64,000 bases of DNA from WHSW01 sp963846565 (lineage in GTDB: Bacteria; Actinomycetota; Thermoleophilia; Solirubrobacterales; 70-9), in assembly GCA_963846565.1 (NCBI GenBank), contig CAWJWL010000005.1:806001-870000 (forward strand), given 5' to 3'. Positions 35,278 through 44,155 of this stretch are shown here, piece by piece. The notes below the pieces were generated by a model. The model was not told where the DNA came from and made no database searches. It saw only the letters and a list, made by a program, of their open reading frames with translations. The position numbers and the translations under genes are program-made. The stretch's first letter is position 1. Every line of letters begins with the position of its first letter.

Positions 35278-37059
35278 ATGTTCGAGAAGGTCCTGGTCGC
35301 CAACCGGGGCGAGATCGCGATCAGGGTCATGCGGACTCTCGAGGAGATGGGCATCGTCTCCGTCGGGGTCTACTCAGAGGCCGACCGTGAGACTCCCCAT
35401 GTGCGGATCGCCGACGAGGCGTATCTGCTCGGTCCGCCGGTGCCCGCGGAGAGCTACCTGAACATCGAGAAGATCATCGAGGTCGCGAAGGAGTCGGGGG
35501 CCGAGGCCGTCCATCCGGGCTACGGCTTCCTGGCCGAGAACGCAGCCTTCGCCAACGCACTCGCCGACGCCGACCTCGTGTTCATCGGTCCGCCCGCAAG
35601 CGCGATCGAGGCGATGGGGTCGAAGACCCGCGCCCGCGAGATCATGCAGGAGGCGGGCGTGCCGATCGTCCCCGGCTCCACCGAGCCCTCCCCGGATGCC
35701 GAGGCGGCGCTCGCGACCGCGAAGGAGATCGGATTTCCCGTTGCGTGCAAGGCGGCCGGCGGCGGCGGCGGCAAGGGATTCCGCGTCGCCCAGAGCGAGG
35801 ACGACCTCGCCGAGGCGTTCGAGGGCGCCGCGCGCGAGGGCGAGAAGTTCTTCTCCGACGACCGCGTGTACCTCGAGCGCTATCTCGAGGATCCAAGGCA
35901 CGTCGAGGTTCAGGTGCTCGCTGACTCCCACGGCAACGTCATCCACCTCGGCGAGCGTGACTGCTCGATTCAGCGCCGCCATCAGAAGCTGATCGAGGAG
36001 GCGCCCGGCCCGCACGTGGACGAGGAGATGCGCGAGCGGATCGGCAAGATCGCCACCGAGGCGGCGCTCGCCGTCGACTACCGCGGCGCCGGCACGATCG
36101 AGGGAATGCAGGTCGGCGAGGAGTACTTCTTCCTCGAGATGAACACCCGGGTCCAGGTCGAGCACTGCGTCACCGAGATGGTCACCGGGGTCGACATCGT
36201 GCGCGAGCAGGTGCGGATCGCGGCCGGCGAGGAGCTCTCGATCTCCCAGGAGGAAGTCGAGCTGCGCGGTCACGCGATCGAGTGCCGCATCAACGCCGAG
36301 GCGGCGCACAAGAACTTCGCCCCCGCCCCGGGGAAGATCGAGAGCTACATAGAGCCCGCCGGGCCCGGGGTCCGGGTCGACTCGGGGCTCGAAGCGGGCT
36401 CCGAGGTGACACCGCTCTATGACCCGATGGTGGCGAAGCTGATCACCTGGGACGTCGACCGCGAGAAGGCGACCCGGCGGATGCTGCGCGCGCTGGGCGA
36501 GTACCGGATCGAGCCGCTGACGACCCTGATCCCCTTCCACACCGCGATCCTCGCGACCGAGCAGTGGGCGAAGGGCGAGACGTGCCGCGACCTCACCGAG
36601 GACAAGAAGTGGCTGAAGGGAACAAATCCGGATGACTCCTCCGCTTCGCGTCCGGGGTCATCCGGGTCGGAGGAGGACGACGGGGAGCTTCACGAGCGCG
36701 AGTACGCCGTCGAGGTCGACGGGCGTCTGCACAAGGTCAAGGTGATCGGAGCGGCGGCGCCGGCGGGAGGCGCGGGCCCCGCGGCGGGCGCCGGACGCAA
36801 GCCGCCCAAGCGCGAGCGCAAGGCCGGCGGCAGCGGAGGCGCGAGCGGCCCGACGCTCACCGCGCCGCTTCAGGGCTCGATCTTCAAGGTCGCGGTCGAG
36901 AAGGGCGCGGAGGTGGCGGAGGGAGACCTCATCTGCGTGATCGAGGCGATGAAGATGGAGAACGAGATCACCGCCCACCGAGCCGGCAAGGTGACCGAGC
37001 TCGCCGTCACCGAGGGCGCCTCGATCAACTCCGGCGACGCGATCTGCACGATCGAGTAG
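35278..37059 (+). CDS. Acyl-CoA carboxylase alpha subunit (biotin carboxylase plus BCCP)
   Basis: Carboxylates biotin with ATP and bicarbonate and carries it to a partner carboxyltransferase, giving malonyl- or methylmalonyl-CoA for lipid synthesis. The biotin carboxylase half begins FEKVLVANRGEIAIRV and has AVHPGYGFLAEN, the ATP loop AAGGGGGKGFR, ERDCSIQRRHQKLIEEAP and FLEMNTRVQVEH. After a charged Gly/Lys-rich linker the C-terminal BCCP domain holds the biotinyl Lys in EAMKMEN. The 593-residue length fits actinobacterial AccA-type fusions. No beta subunit gene is adjacent. Confidence 0.95.
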   Translation: MFEKVLVANRGEIAIRVMRTLEEMGIVSVGVYSEADRETPHVRIADEAYLLGPPVPAESYLNIEKIIEVAKESGAEAVHPGYGFLAENAAFANALADADLVFIGPPASAIEAMGSKTRAREIMQEAGVPIVPGSTEPSPDAEAALATAKEIGFPVACKAAGGGGGKGFRVAQSEDDLAEAFEGAAREGEKFFSDDRVYLERYLEDPRHVEVQVLADSHGNVIHLGERDCSIQRRHQKLIEEAPGPHVDEEMRERIGKIATEAALAVDYRGAGTIEGMQVGEEYFFLEMNTRVQVEHCVTEMVTGVDIVREQVRIAAGEELSISQEEVELRGHAIECRINAEAAHKNFAPAPGKIESYIEPAGPGVRVDSGLEAGSEVTPLYDPMVAKLITWDVDREKATRRMLRALGEYRIEPLTTLIPFHTAILATEQWAKGETCRDLTEDKKWLKGTNPDDSSASRPGSSGSEEDDGELHEREYAVEVDGRLHKVKVIGAAAPAGGAGPAAGAGRKPPKRERKAGGSGGASGPTLTAPLQGSIFKVAVEKGAEVAEGDLICVIEAMKMENEITAHRAGKVTELAVTEGASINSGDAICTIE

Positions 37060-37061
37060 CG

Positions 37062-37956
37062 ATGTTCGCCGCCGAACCCGACGCGGGCGTTCCGACTCCG
37101 CCGGGGAAGGTCCCGATTCGCCGTAACGGGGTGTGGCGCAAGCGCTGGCGCTACGTCGGCGTCTTTTGCGACGAGCTCTTGATCTGCGCGGCCCGGGTCC
37201 AGGTGGGTCCGCTCGGGCAGACCTTCTGGGCCGTCTGGGATCGCGAGCGCGAGCAGCTCTACGAGCGCACCCGCCTGCTGCTGCCGTCCGCGCGCGGCGA
37301 GGTCTGGACCGAGAGCCAGGAGGAGGCCGACACCGAGAGCATCCTCTGGGCACCCGAGGACTTCGGCACCGTGGTCCGGATCGAGGCCGCCCCGTACGAG
37401 GAGCGCGAGGAGATCCGCGCCTTCCTGCACGCCGGTCAGGGCAACTGGGCCGAGGTCGTCTGCCCGACCGGGGAGGACGACGGCTATGTCTGGACGCGCA
37501 AGCGGGTCGTGCCGGTGAAGGTGGACGTTCGGATCGGCGAGCGGAGGATCCGCGCCGAGGCCCGCGGGGTCGAGGACGAGTCGTGCGGCTATCACCCGCA
37601 CCACACGGTCTGGAGCTGGTCGGCCGGCGTCGGTGAGGCATCCGACGGGCGGCCGGTCGGCTGGAACCTCGTCAGCGGGATCAACGACCCGCCGACCGGT
37701 TCCGAGCGCGCGGTCTGGGTCGGCGGGGAGCCCGGCGAGGTCGGGCCGGTCACCTTCGAAGGCCTCGAGGCGATCAGCCACGACGACGGCCGGATGGAGT
37801 TCAGCGCCGAGTGCGAGCGCCGCAAGGAGGAGCGCAAGCCGTTCGTCAGCTACAGCTACCGACAGCCCTTCGGCACCTTCACCGGGACCCTCCCCGGCGG
37901 GATCGAGCTCGCCAAGGCGTTCGGCGTGATGGAGCACCACGACGCGCAACTGGTAG
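37062..37956 (+). CDS. DUF2804-like protein
   Basis: About 297 residues, starting two bases after the carboxylase stop. The pattern of strands and conserved Trp/His residues (KRWRYVGVFCDELLICAARV, HHTVWSWSAG, GWNLVSGINDP, FGTFTGTLPGGIELAKAFGVMEHHDA) matches the DUF2804 family, often linked to lipid-like ligands. The frame as given runs on to 38114 and would overlap the next gene antisense; a shift of one base after MEHHDA reaches a TAG at 37954-37956 where family members end, so that end is used here. Confidence 0.75.
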
Positions 37957-37959
37957 GTG

Positions 37960-38568
37960 TCAGCGGCGTTCGATCTCCCATCGCCACGGCGGCTCCTCCC
38001 CGGTGGCGAACTCGTAGTGATTGGCGCCCGGGAGGGTCTCGAGTGAGACAAGGGCCGGCACCGCCGTCTCCAGGAGCGGCGTCGGCGCTAGAGCCTCGAT
38101 CTCGGCGGCACTGACCTCCACGGGACGCACCGCCCAGCCGAGCCCCGGGCGGTACTCCCAGTAGTGGATCGTCGCCCCGCCTCCGACGCGTTCAGTGGTA
38201 ACGAAGACCGCCGCCGTGCGCCCCGGTGCCGCGCAGCCGACGGTGCGGCACCGGCGGAAGTCGACCGGGATGGCGAGCCCGCTCGGCGTGCTCAGCGCTC
38301 GGGGCTCCGGCGCCAGTGCCCGCACCGCGCCGGCGAGCGAGCGGCCGTAGGCCTCGGTCAGCGGGTCCTGCCAACACGGCCCCGGCCCCTGCGCGCCGCA
38401 ACGAAGCTTCCGCGACAGCGCAAAGCCGAGTTCACGCCCGCCGGAGAGCGGCCCGGAGGCGATCGCGGCGATCCCGGCGATCACTACCAGCGCGATCAGC
38501 AGCGAGAGGCCGGCGTGCTCGACCGTGGCGGCGCCGCGCGCCGAGCGACCCGAGAGGCGAAATCCCAT
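37960..38568 (-). CDS. TadE/Flp-type secreted protein
   Basis: A 202-residue protein with an N-terminus like TadE or Flp pilins: a short basic stretch, then RGAATVEHAGLSLLIALVVI, where Gly/Ala-Ala and a Glu five residues on resemble a prepilin processing site before a hydrophobic helix. The rest is an extracytoplasmic domain with four Cys that could form disulfides (CGAQGPGPC, CRTVGC). No other tad gene is next to it, so it may be a stand-alone pseudopilin-like protein. Confidence 0.6.
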   Translation of the reverse strand: MGFRLSGRSARGAATVEHAGLSLLIALVVIAGIAAIASGPLSGGRELGFALSRKLRCGAQGPGPCWQDPLTEAYGRSLAGAVRALAPEPRALSTPSGLAIPVDFRRCRTVGCAAPGRTAAVFVTTERVGGGATIHYWEYRPGLGWAVRPVEVSAAEIEALAPTPLLETAVPALVSLETLPGANHYEFATGEEPPWRWEIERR

Positions 38569-38620
38569 GCGCCGACGCTAGGTCGGCGCGGTGCGCACGT
38601 GGCGCGCTAACGGTGAAGTC

Positions 38621-38905
38621 TCAGGAGAGGCCCTCGCGCGCTTCGCGCACGAGGGTGACGGCCTCCGGGAAGACGATCCGGATCGCGTCGCGGACCTGGA
38701 CGGCCTGCTCGTCGCTGCCGCCCGTGAGATCGAGCCGGTTGATCGCCGCGACGGTCATGTCGACCGCGAGCTTGATCGCGTTGTCGGCCCAGGCGACGCG
38801 CTGCGCGCCCTGCATCTGCTCTGCCATGTCCCCGAGCCGCGCTCGCAGCTCGTCCGGGTCGCCGAAGAGACCAAAGGGATCGGAACCTTCCATGCCTTCG
38901 ATCAT
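38621..38905 (-). CDS. 94-residue hypothetical protein
   Basis: Not recognised. MIEGMEGSDPFGLFGDPDEL opens a mainly helical, soluble protein with ELRARLGDMAEQMQGAQR and a later AIRIVFPEAVTLVREAREGL. Its ATG overlaps the stop of the zinc-ribbon gene upstream (ATGA), so the two are translated together. No membrane segment or known motif. Confidence 0.6.
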   Translation of the reverse strand: MIEGMEGSDPFGLFGDPDELRARLGDMAEQMQGAQRVAWADNAIKLAVDMTVAAINRLDLTGGSDEQAVQVRDAIRIVFPEAVTLVREAREGLS

Positions 38906-39564
38906 AGAGAGGCGCTGATCTCGCCACCCTTGCGCGCGAGCGCGCCGATGAGCTCGAGCGGCACCGAGAGCAGGGCGACGAGCGGTGCGCCCAACACCGT
39001 GACCACCGCGTCGACCGCGAATGCCAGGCGGCTGCGTGCGTTCGCGGGCCGCAGCCTGCCCGCGCGCACCTCGCGGGCGAAGTTCGGGTGAAAGGTGAGC
39101 CCGTTGAGAAGCGTCTGCCACATCCAACCCTGCGCGCGGCCGCTTACCGGCGTCCGCAGTGCGGCGAGCGTGTGCCCCGTGTGCTCGGCCAGGAGCCTGA
39201 GGCTCTTCGGCGTGAGCAGGAGGCGGCCGCGAACGAGCGGCATCGCGGCCCAGCCTTCGACGCCGATCGCGGCCTGGAAGCTGCCGCGGTTCGGCGTCCG
39301 CACCTCTCCACCTCCATCGCCGGCGATCGCCGCCCACTCCGAGTGAAGGTCGACCTCGCGTCCGCGCTCGAGCGCAGCGCCGCAGTTCTCGCAGCGCCCG
39401 AGGATCGTCTCCGTCTCGGTGTCGAGCGGCAGGCCGACGCTCGCCTCGGTCTCGATCGCGGGAAGGACGATCCAGGCATAGAGCGGCTCGCCGCAAAGGG
39501 GGCAGGGCGGATCGGTGGTGGTGTCAGGAGAATCGCGCAAGCCATGAATGTAGGCGGTATCCAC
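38902..39564 (-). CDS. Zinc-ribbon hypothetical protein with C-terminal hydrophobic region
   Basis: About 220 residues. Two Cys pairs, CPLCGEP and CENCG, about 50 residues apart in the first third, can bind one zinc. A middle region SFQAAIGVEGWAAMPLVRGR and RLLLTPKSLRLL resembles a methyltransferase-associated or SAM-domain-like protein but I cannot name the family. The C-terminal AVVTVLGAPLVALLSVPLEL is hydrophobic and may be membrane-associated. The start is uncertain: GTG at 39564 adjoins a dispersed repeat, and the open frame extends upstream through it. Coupled to the 94-residue gene. Confidence 0.6.
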   Translation of the reverse strand: MDTAYIHGLRDSPDTTTDPPCPLCGEPLYAWIVLPAIETEASVGLPLDTETETILGRCENCGAALERGREVDLHSEWAAIAGDGGGEVRTPNRGSFQAAIGVEGWAAMPLVRGRLLLTPKSLRLLAEHTGHTLAALRTPVSGRAQGWMWQTLLNGLTFHPNFAREVRAGRLRPANARSRLAFAVDAVVTVLGAPLVALLSVPLELIGALARKGGEISASL

Positions 39565-39565
39565 G

Positions 39566-39622
39566 CCTGACCCGGCCGCCCCCGGACGCCAAGCGGAGGA
39601 GGCGGGCGGAACGTTCGGTATG
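39566..39622 (+). repeat. Dispersed repeat copy with GGAACGTTCGG
   Basis: TGACCCGGCCGCCCCCGGAC, then CGGAGGAGGCGGGCGGAACG and TTCGGTATG. It lies between divergently read genes; the ATG at its end is the start of the plus-strand 76-residue gene, and its beginning borders the GTG of the minus-strand zinc-ribbon gene. Confidence 0.85.
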
Positions 39623-39850
39623 TACGGTTCCGGGCGAATGTCGCCTTCCACAGCCGCCCAGCAGCGCACCCAAGACCGCTTCGAGAGCGTGATCGGGCTT
39701 GTCGCTCCGTTCCTCGACCTCCTGCTCGCCGCCGGCGAGCGGGTCTCGCGCATCGCCGGGCGGGAGGACGACTACATCCCGATCCGCGCCCCCGGCGAGG
39801 GCCTTCCGCTCGAGCGACCGCGCCCGCGGCAGCTCGCCAACGGCGAGTGA
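39620..39850 (+). CDS. Small hypothetical protein (76 residues)
   Basis: Not recognised. A soluble-looking protein with one amphipathic helix (ESVIGLVAPFLDLLLAAGER) and a Pro/Arg-rich end. The ATG at 39620 is part of the dispersed repeat; a second ATG at 39638 is equally possible. It ends seven bases before the next membrane protein, so the three plus-strand genes here may form an operon. Confidence 0.5.
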   Translation: MYGSGRMSPSTAAQQRTQDRFESVIGLVAPFLDLLLAAGERVSRIAGREDDYIPIRAPGEGLPLERPRPRQLANGE

Positions 39851-39857
39851 GCCGAGG

Positions 39858-40730
39858 GTGAATCGCCAGGAGATCCTCGAGCGCGAGCGCAACTGGGCCC
39901 GGATCGCCGGGTTCTGCGCAATCGCGATCGTCCCGCTGTACATCCTCTCGACCTACCTCGAGGGGACGACGTCCGTGTTCGAGTTCGATCTCGCGACCGA
40001 GCGGCTGCGGGCCGCCGATACGGACTCCGGCCAGCTGCTCGCGGCCTCCGCCCTACGTGGGTTCTCCTTTCTCCTCTATCTGCCGCCGCTTCTGTATCTG
40101 TTCCGCGCTGCCCAAGCGCGCTCCGAGCGCGTCTCGCCGGCGATGGTCGGCTTCGTCTTCATCGGCCCGATCCTCTTCGGCGCATGGGTCGTGATCTCGA
40201 ACATCGCCCAGACCGGGATCGCCAAGGACTTCGTCGAGATGGCGGTGGCCGGCGGCGACATCTACACGCTGCTCGACAACCTCGCCGACGACTCCACCCT
40301 CGCCTCGGTTGGCTCGAACCTCTTCTTCCCCGCAGTCCTCGGCGTTCTCGTGGCGATGATCTACGTCCCGTTGCAGGCGATGCGCGTCGGCCTCCTGAGC
40401 CGCTTCTTCGCCACGCTGGGGATGGCGCTCGGGGCATCGCTGCTCCTGATCACGCCGCAGTTCTCGCTGCTCGCGCTCTCGATCTGGTTCGCCTGGCTGG
40501 GATTCATGATCCTCGACCGGACCCCCCGGGGCCGACCGCCGGCATGGGACGCGGGCGAGGCGATCCCCTGGCCCAAGCCCGGGGAGGAGCCGGCCACCGC
40601 GAATCAGGGTCCGGCGGACGCCGACGTGGTCGAGGGCGATGCTGCCGAGGTCTTCGAGCCGCAGCAGACGAAGGACCAGTCGGCACGACGCGAGCGCGCG
40701 CGCAAGAAGAAGCGCAAGCGGCGCGCATGA
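39858..40730 (+). CDS. Polytopic membrane protein
   Basis: About 290 residues with five to six hydrophobic spans between 18 and 220: IAGFCAIAIVPLYILSTYL, FSFLLYLPPLLYLF, MVGFVFIGPILFGAWVVI, FFPAVLGVLVAMIYVPL and LLITPQFSLLALSIWFAWLG. The last about 60 residues are charged and end in a Lys/Arg run. GTG start after GAGG. The stop overlaps the following DCC gene by ATGA. No family recognised with confidence. Confidence 0.7.
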   Translation: MNRQEILERERNWARIAGFCAIAIVPLYILSTYLEGTTSVFEFDLATERLRAADTDSGQLLAASALRGFSFLLYLPPLLYLFRAAQARSERVSPAMVGFVFIGPILFGAWVVISNIAQTGIAKDFVEMAVAGGDIYTLLDNLADDSTLASVGSNLFFPAVLGVLVAMIYVPLQAMRVGLLSRFFATLGMALGASLLLITPQFSLLALSIWFAWLGFMILDRTPRGRPPAWDAGEAIPWPKPGEEPATANQGPADADVVEGDAAEVFEPQQTKDQSARRERARKKKRKRRA

Positions 40731-41143
40731 GCGGCGCCGCCGACTGGCGGCTCGTCTACGACGGTGGCTGCCGCTTCTGCCGCTGGTCCCTGGCCTGGAT
40801 CCTGCGCTGGGACGGCGCCCGGCGCCTGCGGCCCCTCGCGCTCGCCGACCCCGAGACCGCGACGCTGCTCGCCACGCTCGATCCGGCCGAGCGGGAGGCC
40901 TCCTGGCACCTCGTCGGCCCCTCCGGGGAGGTGAGGAGTGCCGGCGCCGCAGCCGCGCCGCTGCTGCGCTTACTCCCCGGCGGCCGCCCCCCGGCCGCGG
41001 TCTTCGAGCGCTTCCCGCGAGTGGTGGCGGCGGCGTACCGGGCGGTCGCCGGCAGGCGCAGCGCCTTCGGGCGCTTAGTCGGAGAGCGCGCGCTCGCCCG
41101 CGCCGATGCTCTTATCGGCGCCCGCAGGGAGCTTCCTCTCTAA
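40727..41143 (+). CDS. DCC-family (DUF393) thiol-disulfide oxidoreductase-like protein
   Basis: A 138-residue protein with YDGGCRFCRW near the start, the D-x-x-C-x-x-C motif that names the DCC family, which has a thioredoxin-like fold. The rest follows the family outline (LRPLALADPE, LVGPSGEVRSAGAAAAPLLRLLPGG). Overlaps the upstream membrane protein gene. The redox role is inferred from the CxxC motif; partners are unknown. Confidence 0.85.
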   Translation: MSGAADWRLVYDGGCRFCRWSLAWILRWDGARRLRPLALADPETATLLATLDPAEREASWHLVGPSGEVRSAGAAAAPLLRLLPGGRPPAAVFERFPRVVAAAYRAVAGRRSAFGRLVGERALARADALIGARRELPL

Positions 41144-41153
41144 AGTTGCCGCG

Positions 41154-42443
41154 GTGAGCGACCGGCGGGGGCCCAGGATGTTTGCGGCACTGCTGGCCGT
41201 GCCCGCCCTGCTCGTGGCGGCCGCCGGCGAGGGCGCGCAGGCAGCCGCCCCCGATCCGGCCCGGATCGTTGGCGAGGACGTCGGCCTTCGGCCCGCCCTC
41301 GTTCGCGATTACTGGACGCCGGCGCGGATGCGCGCGGCGGTGCCGGCGGACCTGTCCCTCGCCGCCCGGGGGCGCCCAGCCGCGGCCGGGGTCGAGTCCC
41401 GCGGGCGACCGTCCTCGATCCCCCCAGCGCGCGCCAGCGACGTCTCGTTCGACAGCGCCACCAACCCCCGTCGACTCCACGGCAAGGTCTTCTTCAGCCT
41501 CGGCAGTGGCAACTTCGTCTGCTCGGGAACCCTCGTCACCTCGAACTCCCGCTCGCTCGTGTGGACCGCCGGGCACTGCGTCCACGGCGCTGACATCGGG
41601 GCCGGGTTCGCGACCAACTGGGCGTTCGTCCCCGGGTACCGCGACGGCATCGCCCCGTACGGAACCTGGCCGGCACGGACGCTCTTCTCCTCGCCCGGAT
41701 GGATCGCGGAGGCGAACGTCCGCTACGACCTCGGGGCCGCGGTCCTCACCCGCGACCCGCAGGGGAAGGGCTTGGAGGACCTGCTCGGCGCCAGGGGGAT
41801 CAGCTTCAACCAACCGCGAACGCAGACCTTCGACATCCTCGGCTACCCCGCGGAGGACGCGAACACGATGTTGCTACCGCCGAACTTCGACGGCGAGCGC
41901 CTGTGGCTGTGCGAATCGCCGCGAACCGCCGATGACACGCCCGCCGGTCCCGGCCCTGAGACGATGGAGGTCGGCTGCGACATGACCGGCGGCTCGAGCG
42001 GTGGCGGATGGGTGATCGGCGACCAGTTCGTCAACTCGGTCACGAGCTACGGCTACGAGTTCGATTTCGGCCACCTCTACGGCCCCTATCAGGGCACGGT
42101 CGCCGAGCAGCTGTACGAGACCGCCTCGGGCCCGCGCCGGCTCTGCGCCGGGCTCGCGGCGACGAATGTCGGCACGGGGCTCCCGAACGCGTTCACCGGC
42201 ACCGAGGGCAACGACGTGTTCCGGCTCGTCGGCGGCGACGATGGTGCCGCCGGCGGGGCGGGCAACGACGCCGCGTGTGGCGGCGGCGGCGCGGACAGCC
42301 TGCTCGGAGCCGAGGGTGCGGACCGCCTGCGCGGTGGCGGTGGGGACGACATCCTGCGCGGGGGACCCGGACGCGACGAGTGCTTCGGGGGGCCGGGTGA
42401 TGACCGCGCGTTCGGCTGCGAGATCCGCCGCGGGCTTCCCTGA
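41154..42443 (+). CDS. Secreted trypsin-like protease with RTX-type calcium-binding tail
   Basis: An exported protease of about 429 residues. A hydrophobic core (FAALLAVPALLVAAAG) and an Ala-rich cleavage region form the signal peptide. The trypsin domain has His in VWTAGHCVHG, Asp in VRYDLGAAVL and Ser in DMTGGSSGGGWV, with paired Cys residues. From about residue 350 come glycine-Asp nonapeptide repeats (GTEGNDVFRLVGGDDG, GADSLLGAEGADRLRGGGGD), as in RTX proteins that fold on calcium outside the cell. The GTG at 41154 or the ATG at 41178 may be the start. Confidence 0.85.
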   Translation: MSDRRGPRMFAALLAVPALLVAAAGEGAQAAAPDPARIVGEDVGLRPALVRDYWTPARMRAAVPADLSLAARGRPAAAGVESRGRPSSIPPARASDVSFDSATNPRRLHGKVFFSLGSGNFVCSGTLVTSNSRSLVWTAGHCVHGADIGAGFATNWAFVPGYRDGIAPYGTWPARTLFSSPGWIAEANVRYDLGAAVLTRDPQGKGLEDLLGARGISFNQPRTQTFDILGYPAEDANTMLLPPNFDGERLWLCESPRTADDTPAGPGPETMEVGCDMTGGSSGGGWVIGDQFVNSVTSYGYEFDFGHLYGPYQGTVAEQLYETASGPRRLCAGLAATNVGTGLPNAFTGTEGNDVFRLVGGDDGAAGGAGNDAACGGGGADSLLGAEGADRLRGGGGDDILRGGPGRDECFGGPGDDRAFGCEIRRGLP

Positions 42444-42535
42444 TTCGGTGTCGGGCCGCTCTCGTCTCCTGGAACGCCTCCTCCTCGCGATCACCGTCGT
42501 GGGGTTCGTCGTCCCGAACGTGTGCTTGCGACGGG

Positions 42536-44155
42536 CTAACCCAAAGAGCTGACGCCCGGCGGCGGGTCGACCTGGGCCGCGGTCCGCTTGCGGTGCGTGC
42601 GGATCTCGCTCAGGATCCGCTCGAGTCGCGGCTCCGTGGAGGAGTCGACGTGGACCATCGCCTCCGCGATTGCGGGGTGGACGCCCGCGATCGCCTCGTG
42701 CATCGCCTGGGCGACGGCGCGATAGGTCGGGTGTCCCTCGCGGCCCGAGCGCAGCTCGCAGAGGTGCATTGCCTCGCGCGCGTTGAGGTCGAGGATGTAG
42801 CGGATCCGATACCCGAGGCTCAGCGCGTAGGGCGCCGCCTCGGCCATTCCCGCTGCCTCCAGGCGGTCGAACTCCGTCCGCGAGATCTCGAGCCCGCGCG
42901 CGTACTCGTCGCTGACGCCGGCCTCGTGCAGCTCCTCGGGGACGCCCGCGCCGAGCTCCGGGCCGAGACTCTGCCACTGGCAGGTGAGCATCCGGTGGCG
43001 CTGCAGATCGCGGAAGCCGCCGTAGTCGGAGACGATCTCGAACCGGTAGCTGACCGCCTCCCAGCCGCGCCCTGGCCGATGGCGGCGGTTACGCCGCTCG
43101 CCGGCGAGCGCCCCGATCAGCTCCGCGCGCTCGATCGGGTCGAGCGCGCCGATCCGGTGGCGAATCTCGCTCTCCGCTGCTCCCGCGGATTCGAACAGGG
43201 TCGCCGCAAGCAGATCGTCCTCGGCGCCGTCGACGCGGACCAGGTCGACGGAGGGCGCGCTCTCGCCCTCACGGCGATCGAGCCCGAGCCTGGCGACGGC
43301 CCGCTCGGTCGCCTCGCGCCGCTCGCGCAGGTGGGCGATCCAGTCGCCGCCGCGGTCGGGCCGCTCGACCCTGGCGACGAAGCTCGGGATCACGCGAGTG
43401 AGCTCGCCGAGCAGCATCTCGCCGAAGGCACGCGCCTCGGGCAGCGGCGATGCCGCGAGGTGGAGCAGGAGCTGCTCGTAGGACTGGCCCGAGGCGTAGA
43501 TGCCGACGTGGCTCAGAGTCGCCGCGGGCAACAGGCCGCGGAGGAGGTCGAGCGACTTCGCCCGGATCGAGCTCCGCCAGGCGCCCTCCGGTTGGCCCTC
43601 GTCGCGGGGCCAGCGCTCCGCGGCCCACTCCTGGGTCGACTCGAGGCTGCGCGAGTAGATCGCGAAGAGCTCGTCCATCGCCTTGCGGAACTCGGGCCCG
43701 AGCTCGTCGTCGGAGTAGTAGCGGTAGCCGCCGAGCTCCTCGATCGGCCTGTCGTAGGCGATGTAGCGGGTCGACTGCTCGAGGTAGGCGGCGAGGCGAC
43801 CGCGCTGCAGGATCTTGGTGAGCACGTTCGAGACCCACTCGCACGCCACGTGCGCGCCACCGACCTGGGCGATCGAGTCGTCGCCGTAGCCGACGAAGAT
43901 GCGCTCATAGAGTCCCGCCGCGCGCTCCCCCTCGGCGCCGTCGAACGGCCGGGCGCCGGGTGGCATCTCACCCGCGAACTCATCCAGGTAGAGCCTCCGC
44001 AGGGTTCCCGGGTAGCGCGAGTAGCGGGCGAAGAGCGCTCCCTTGACCGTCTCCGGAAGGTTGACGAGGCCGAAGACGGGCCGATCGAGGTTGGTGAAGT
44101 GGGGCTCGAGCAGGGCACGCTCGGAGGCGGTGAAGGGCTCGACCGGGTAACGCAC
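42536..44155 (-). CDS. Double ThyX-fold protein (FAD-dependent thymidylate synthase-like)
   Basis: A 539-residue protein that looks like two ThyX-type halves joined. In the N-terminal half ILQRGRLAAYLEQSTRYIAY corresponds to the ThyX signature region, and in the C-terminal half RHRMLTCQWQSLGPE does, followed by AAPYALSLGYRIRYILDLNA and LRSGREGHPTYRAVAQAMHE. True ThyX has RHRxxSxNExS; here the second copy has Thr for the first Ser and lacks NE, so dTMP synthesis is uncertain. The standard enzyme is about 220-250 residues. Frame intact. Confidence 0.8.
   Translation of the reverse strand: MRYPVEPFTASERALLEPHFTNLDRPVFGLVNLPETVKGALFARYSRYPGTLRRLYLDEFAGEMPPGARPFDGAEGERAAGLYERIFVGYGDDSIAQVGGAHVACEWVSNVLTKILQRGRLAAYLEQSTRYIAYDRPIEELGGYRYYSDDELGPEFRKAMDELFAIYSRSLESTQEWAAERWPRDEGQPEGAWRSSIRAKSLDLLRGLLPAATLSHVGIYASGQSYEQLLLHLAASPLPEARAFGEMLLGELTRVIPSFVARVERPDRGGDWIAHLRERREATERAVARLGLDRREGESAPSVDLVRVDGAEDDLLAATLFESAGAAESEIRHRIGALDPIERAELIGALAGERRNRRHRPGRGWEAVSYRFEIVSDYGGFRDLQRHRMLTCQWQSLGPELGAGVPEELHEAGVSDEYARGLEISRTEFDRLEAAGMAEAAPYALSLGYRIRYILDLNAREAMHLCELRSGREGHPTYRAVAQAMHEAIAGVHPAIAEAMVHVDSSTEPRLERILSEIRTHRKRTAAQVDPPPGVSSLG

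Noticed and set aside
42480..42535. CGTCCCGAACGTGTGC looked like part of the dispersed repeat between convergent genes
   Set aside because: The similarity is too short and the rest of the unit is absent.
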